NCBI GenBank assembly: GCA_963675565.2
Contig: CAXXYD010000004.1
Location: 1,984,001-2,048,000, forward strand
Reading direction: 5' to 3'
DNA length: 64,000 nucleotides
Origin: JARRKU01 sp963675565
Lineage (GTDB): Bacteria; Desulfobacterota; Desulfobacteria; Desulfobacterales; Desulfosarcinaceae
Position numbers and translations under genes: made by a program. Positions 62,162 to 64,000 of this stretch are shown one piece after another; the stretch's first letter is position 1; each line of letters begins with the position of its first letter. The notes under the pieces were generated by a model, which was not told the origin of the DNA, did not search any database, and saw nothing but the letters and a program-made list of their open reading frames with translations.

Positions 62162-62953
62162 TCAATCCCGCAAGCATCGCAGTTTGGCCAGGTCTTCCGC
62201 ATATCCATAAAGATGCAATCCTTTGCTTTCGACAATCATTTCACCGTCTTTTACACCGATTTCAGCGGCCATATACTCTTTCAGGTTTTGGATCCCCGCC
62301 AGATTGGCCGGCAATCCGCCCCATAAATCCCAGGACCTGAAATATACGTAAAAATGCAGGGTTTCATCCTGTATCCGGGTATCGATAGATCTGAGACAAG
62401 GTGGATCAATCAGGGTCAAATCCGTGGGATGCGCGATCTGCAATACCATTTGATTATTTCGAAAACCATGCTTTTGATATGTCTCGATAATCCATTCAAT
62501 CTGGTTGATGAAAAGGGTATTGTCAAACTCAAACACAGCCTTTCCATTGATTTCCCGGTGATCTATTATTTCTCTATTTTCTTCATTCCACCAAGTCAAT
62601 TTATCCCCCCGGAGCGGCGCTTTGGTCAAACGCTCTCCATACGTATAGGACTCCCCGGGTTCTTTATGGCCCGTCATCAAATATTCAATATAGGAACGAT
62701 CATACCCGTTGCCGCCATAAATATACCCCTCTTCCACAGGGTTCGGAATTCCACAGCTGGCTGGAATATCAGGAATAAGCGGCTGGGTTGCCGGATACTT
62801 GACATGGCCAATGAAATAGTCATATTCCAACCGTGTTTGGCCGGCGTAGGACCCCCTGTCAATGGTAAAACGGCGCCCCTGATCCAAAATATCATGCACG
62901 GCCTGAAACCATAAATCCGGTAAATCCCGGGCATCAATTTTATGAATATGCAT
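62162..62953 (-). CDS. thyA: archaeal-type thymidylate synthase
   Basis: A 263-residue protein. The C-terminal part matches ThyA: nucleophile Cys in IDPPCLRSID near 185, RSWDLWGGLPANLAGIQNL near 208 (dUMP-binding Arg and Asn), and GLHLYGY near 247. The N-terminal half differs from E. coli ThyA and fits the methanogen-type subfamily, which lacks part of the folate-binding region. The reaction would be methylene-THF-dependent conversion of dUMP to dTMP, though hydroxymethylation is possible in this subfamily. It is convergent with asnS. Confidence 0.8.
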   Translation of the reverse strand: MHIHKIDARDLPDLWFQAVHDILDQGRRFTIDRGSYAGQTRLEYDYFIGHVKYPATQPLIPDIPASCGIPNPVEEGYIYGGNGYDRSYIEYLMTGHKEPGESYTYGERLTKAPLRGDKLTWWNEENREIIDHREINGKAVFEFDNTLFINQIEWIIETYQKHGFRNNQMVLQIAHPTDLTLIDPPCLRSIDTRIQDETLHFYVYFRSWDLWGGLPANLAGIQNLKEYMAAEIGVKDGEMIVESKGLHLYGYAEDLAKLRCLRD

Positions 62954-63106
62954 CGTTTACCCCCTAAAAATTGGATATGAGGCGGTTAGAATTGTTTTAA
63001 AACACAACCATATATATTAAATTTTATTTATATTTTAAAGGGCCGTAATTGTTTTTAATAGCCTCGATTTTTTTCTTGACAACTCTTTAGGGCTGTGCAA
63101 TAGGTC

Positions 63107-63263
63107 ACGTGCGCTTAAAGCTCCCACTAATTTTATACTGCCTTGGTTTTGAACACTTATTCTGCCCCGAAGTTGAGCGGAAGCAGCATACTTATATTGG
63201 ATTAAAGCGCACCCAATTCAGAACCCCCAGAGGCCGGCCGCAGCTTCTGGGGGTTCTTTTTTT
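63107..63263 (+). ncRNA. candidate intergenic small RNA
   Basis: About 157 nt on the plus strand with no open frame. The 5' segment GTGCGCTT (63109-63116) pairs with AAGCGCAC (63205-63212), closing an internal region that holds a hairpin, CTGC/GCAG (63162-63165 with 63183-63186) extended by CCG/CGG. A terminator hairpin follows. TTGACA at 63076-63081 is a good -35; the -10 (around 63099) is poor. The 5' end is approximate. No match to SRP, 6S or tmRNA is convincing. Confidence 0.55.
63220..63263 (+). terminator. strong intrinsic terminator of the small RNA
   Basis: A perfect 12-bp stem AGAACCCCCAGA / TCTGGGGGTTCT (63220-63231 and 63246-63257) with a 14-nt GC-rich loop is followed by TTTTTT on the plus strand. 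The minus strand lacks a T-run, so it does not primarily serve gyrB. Confidence 0.85.
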
Positions 63264-63272
63264 AATATAGAT

Positions 63273-64000
63273 TTATATATCGAGTGAACTGACTTCCAAT
63301 GCATTGTTTTGTATAAATTCTCTTCTTGGTTCTACCTGGTCCCCCATAAGAATGGTAAAAATTTCATCTGTTTCCAGAAAGTCATCGACTTTAACCTGCA
63401 GCATCATTCTTTTTTCAGGATGCATGGTGGTCTCCCAGAGTTGATCCGGGTTCATTTCTCCCAAACCTTTATAGCGCTGCACGACAATTCCCCTTTTGCC
63501 TTCCTGAACAAGATATTCTAATAAATCACGCAAATTGTCGACTTCTTGCTTCACATCATCTTTTTCCGTGTTGATGATTGAAAAGGGCCCCTGATTATGT
63601 TCAGCAATACCTTTGGCGGCATTGATGCATTTTTGATATTCATACGAATATATAAAGGCTCTACCTATTTTTTTATAAACAGGGTCTTTGATGTCGATTT
63701 CATAGACCTGCCGCTCTTCGTTCCATAGTTCCGCTTCAACATCATACCCTTTTTCCTCAATGAGTTTCCGCAGTCGCTGAACTTTGGACTTATCCTGCAG
63801 AAAAGATTTATCTTCCACGTTTTCATTGACCAGTATTTCTATGATATCAATAGGTATTCCCTGATTTTCGAATTTATTGATACATTCAAAATATTCTGAC
63901 AAGCTGCAAACAAAAAGGTAAAGCGAATGACTACTCAGTAATTTGTTATCCGGGCCGATTAGCAGGTTCATTCTTTCGCAAATTTTCTTGAGGATAAAAT
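63273..64000 (-). CDS. gyrB: DNA gyrase subunit B, C-terminal part (gene continues past the window)
   Basis: The frame is open to the right edge and ends at TAA 63273. It covers about the last 240 residues of a type II topoisomerase B subunit: the TOPRIM-to-tail region with QRYKGLGEMNPDQLWETTM, LMGDQVEPRREFI and the closing NALEVSSLDI, all standard for GyrB (ParE is the alternative). The insertion-like region around DIIEILVNENVED is in the expected gyrase B position. The N-terminal ATPase domain lies outside the window. Confidence 0.93.
   Translation of the reverse strand, partial: FILKKICERMNLLIGPDNKLLSSHSLYLFVCSLSEYFECINKFENQGIPIDIIEILVNENVEDKSFLQDKSKVQRLRKLIEEKGYDVEAELWNEERQVYEIDIKDPVYKKIGRAFIYSYEYQKCINAAKGIAEHNQGPFSIINTEKDDVKQEVDNLRDLLEYLVQEGKRGIVVQRYKGLGEMNPDQLWETTMHPEKRMMLQVKVDDFLETDEIFTILMGDQVEPRREFIQNNALEVSSLDI

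Larger units (their letters stand above)
62954..63272. other. intergenic region holding a candidate small RNA gene
   Basis: 319 bp between the divergent 5' end of thyA and the 3' end of gyrB. The left half is AT-rich with no gene. From about 63076 there is a -35-like TTGACA, a structured stretch and a strong plus-strand terminator, described separately. Confidence 0.6.

Noticed and set aside
63107..63263. SRP RNA or 6S RNA as identity of the small RNA
   Set aside because: A GGAAGCAGC string recalls SRP RNA but the flanking CAGG and tetraloop arrangement does not form, and the long 6S rod with a central bubble is not seen. Kept as an unclassified candidate.

Overview
The window reads as a chromosome segment of a strictly anaerobic, probably sulfate-reducing member of the Desulfobacterota. 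The evidence is indirect but consistent. It includes a methyl-branch Wood-Ljungdahl module (MetF, MetV, an HdrA-type flavoprotein and MvhD), a selenocysteine-containing MvhD, several cytoplasmic Fe-S/flavin redox modules, a TauE-type (sulfite exporter family) protein, Na+-pumping decarboxylase subunits, rubredoxin-like domains and many sigma-54 activators. No mobile element, CRISPR array, tRNA or rRNA gene was seen. The left two thirds look moderately GC-rich; the right part (about 49-64 kb) is visibly more AT-rich.

Layout. 0-7 kb: a co-oriented redox operon, HdrA-GltD-HdrA fusion / MvhD (UGA = Sec) / MetV / MetF, followed by a lone receiver protein. This looks like an electron-confurcating or bifurcating methylene-THF reductase complex. 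7.4-14.3 kb: a divergent AroE-like protein, a hybrid PAS kinase, a 4-OT-like tautomerase coupled to a nucleoside-recognition membrane protein, and canonical aroE-aroK plus a small envelope protein. 14.4-22.2 kb, minus strand: radical SAM protein, rnc, PHP phosphoesterase, DksA-like protein, fabD, then the tetrapyrrole group hemA-ccsA-sirC, and an MBL-fold RNase Z-like protein. 22.4-27.7 kb, plus strand: an ion transporter coupled to an eIF-2B-like protein, a PAS sigma-54 activator, and a hydrogenase maturation protease preceded by tandem candidate enhancer sites and a sigma-54-type promoter.

27.8-34.3 kb, minus strand: a six-gene operon for a cytoplasmic molybdopterin oxidoreductase with NuoG-like, GltD-like and DmsB-like partners plus a CBS protein and a 70-aa protein. 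It faces a plus-strand operon (35.0-40.4 kb) of a TauE-family protein, two unknown membrane proteins, a membrane histidine kinase and an NtrC-type regulator. The 0.7 kb between them carries a sigma-54-type promoter for each direction. 40.5-49.1 kb: an RluA-type synthase, another NtrC-type regulator, a KAP NTPase, PepD, OadG-OadB without an alpha subunit, an ABM-like protein, and a double rubredoxin-like domain fused to a four-helix membrane domain.

49.5-60.6 kb, minus strand: PrmA-like methyltransferase, a YkgJ pair, a perfect parS site, mnmE, jag, yidC, yidD, rnpA, rpmH (44 aa), rng and a large radical SAM/DUF2344 protein. The rpmH-rnpA-yidC-jag-mnmE order and the parS suggest an origin-proximal location, although dnaA and parAB are not in the window. 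60.7-64 kb: asnS, an archaeal-type thymidylate synthase, an intergenic candidate small RNA with its own intrinsic terminator, and the 3' part of gyrB running off the right edge.

The most notable items are the selenoprotein MvhD beside an unusually large HdrA fusion, the divergent sigma-54-type promoter pair, the activator/tandem-site/promoter set at 24.8-27.7 kb, the parS site, and the orphan small RNA.
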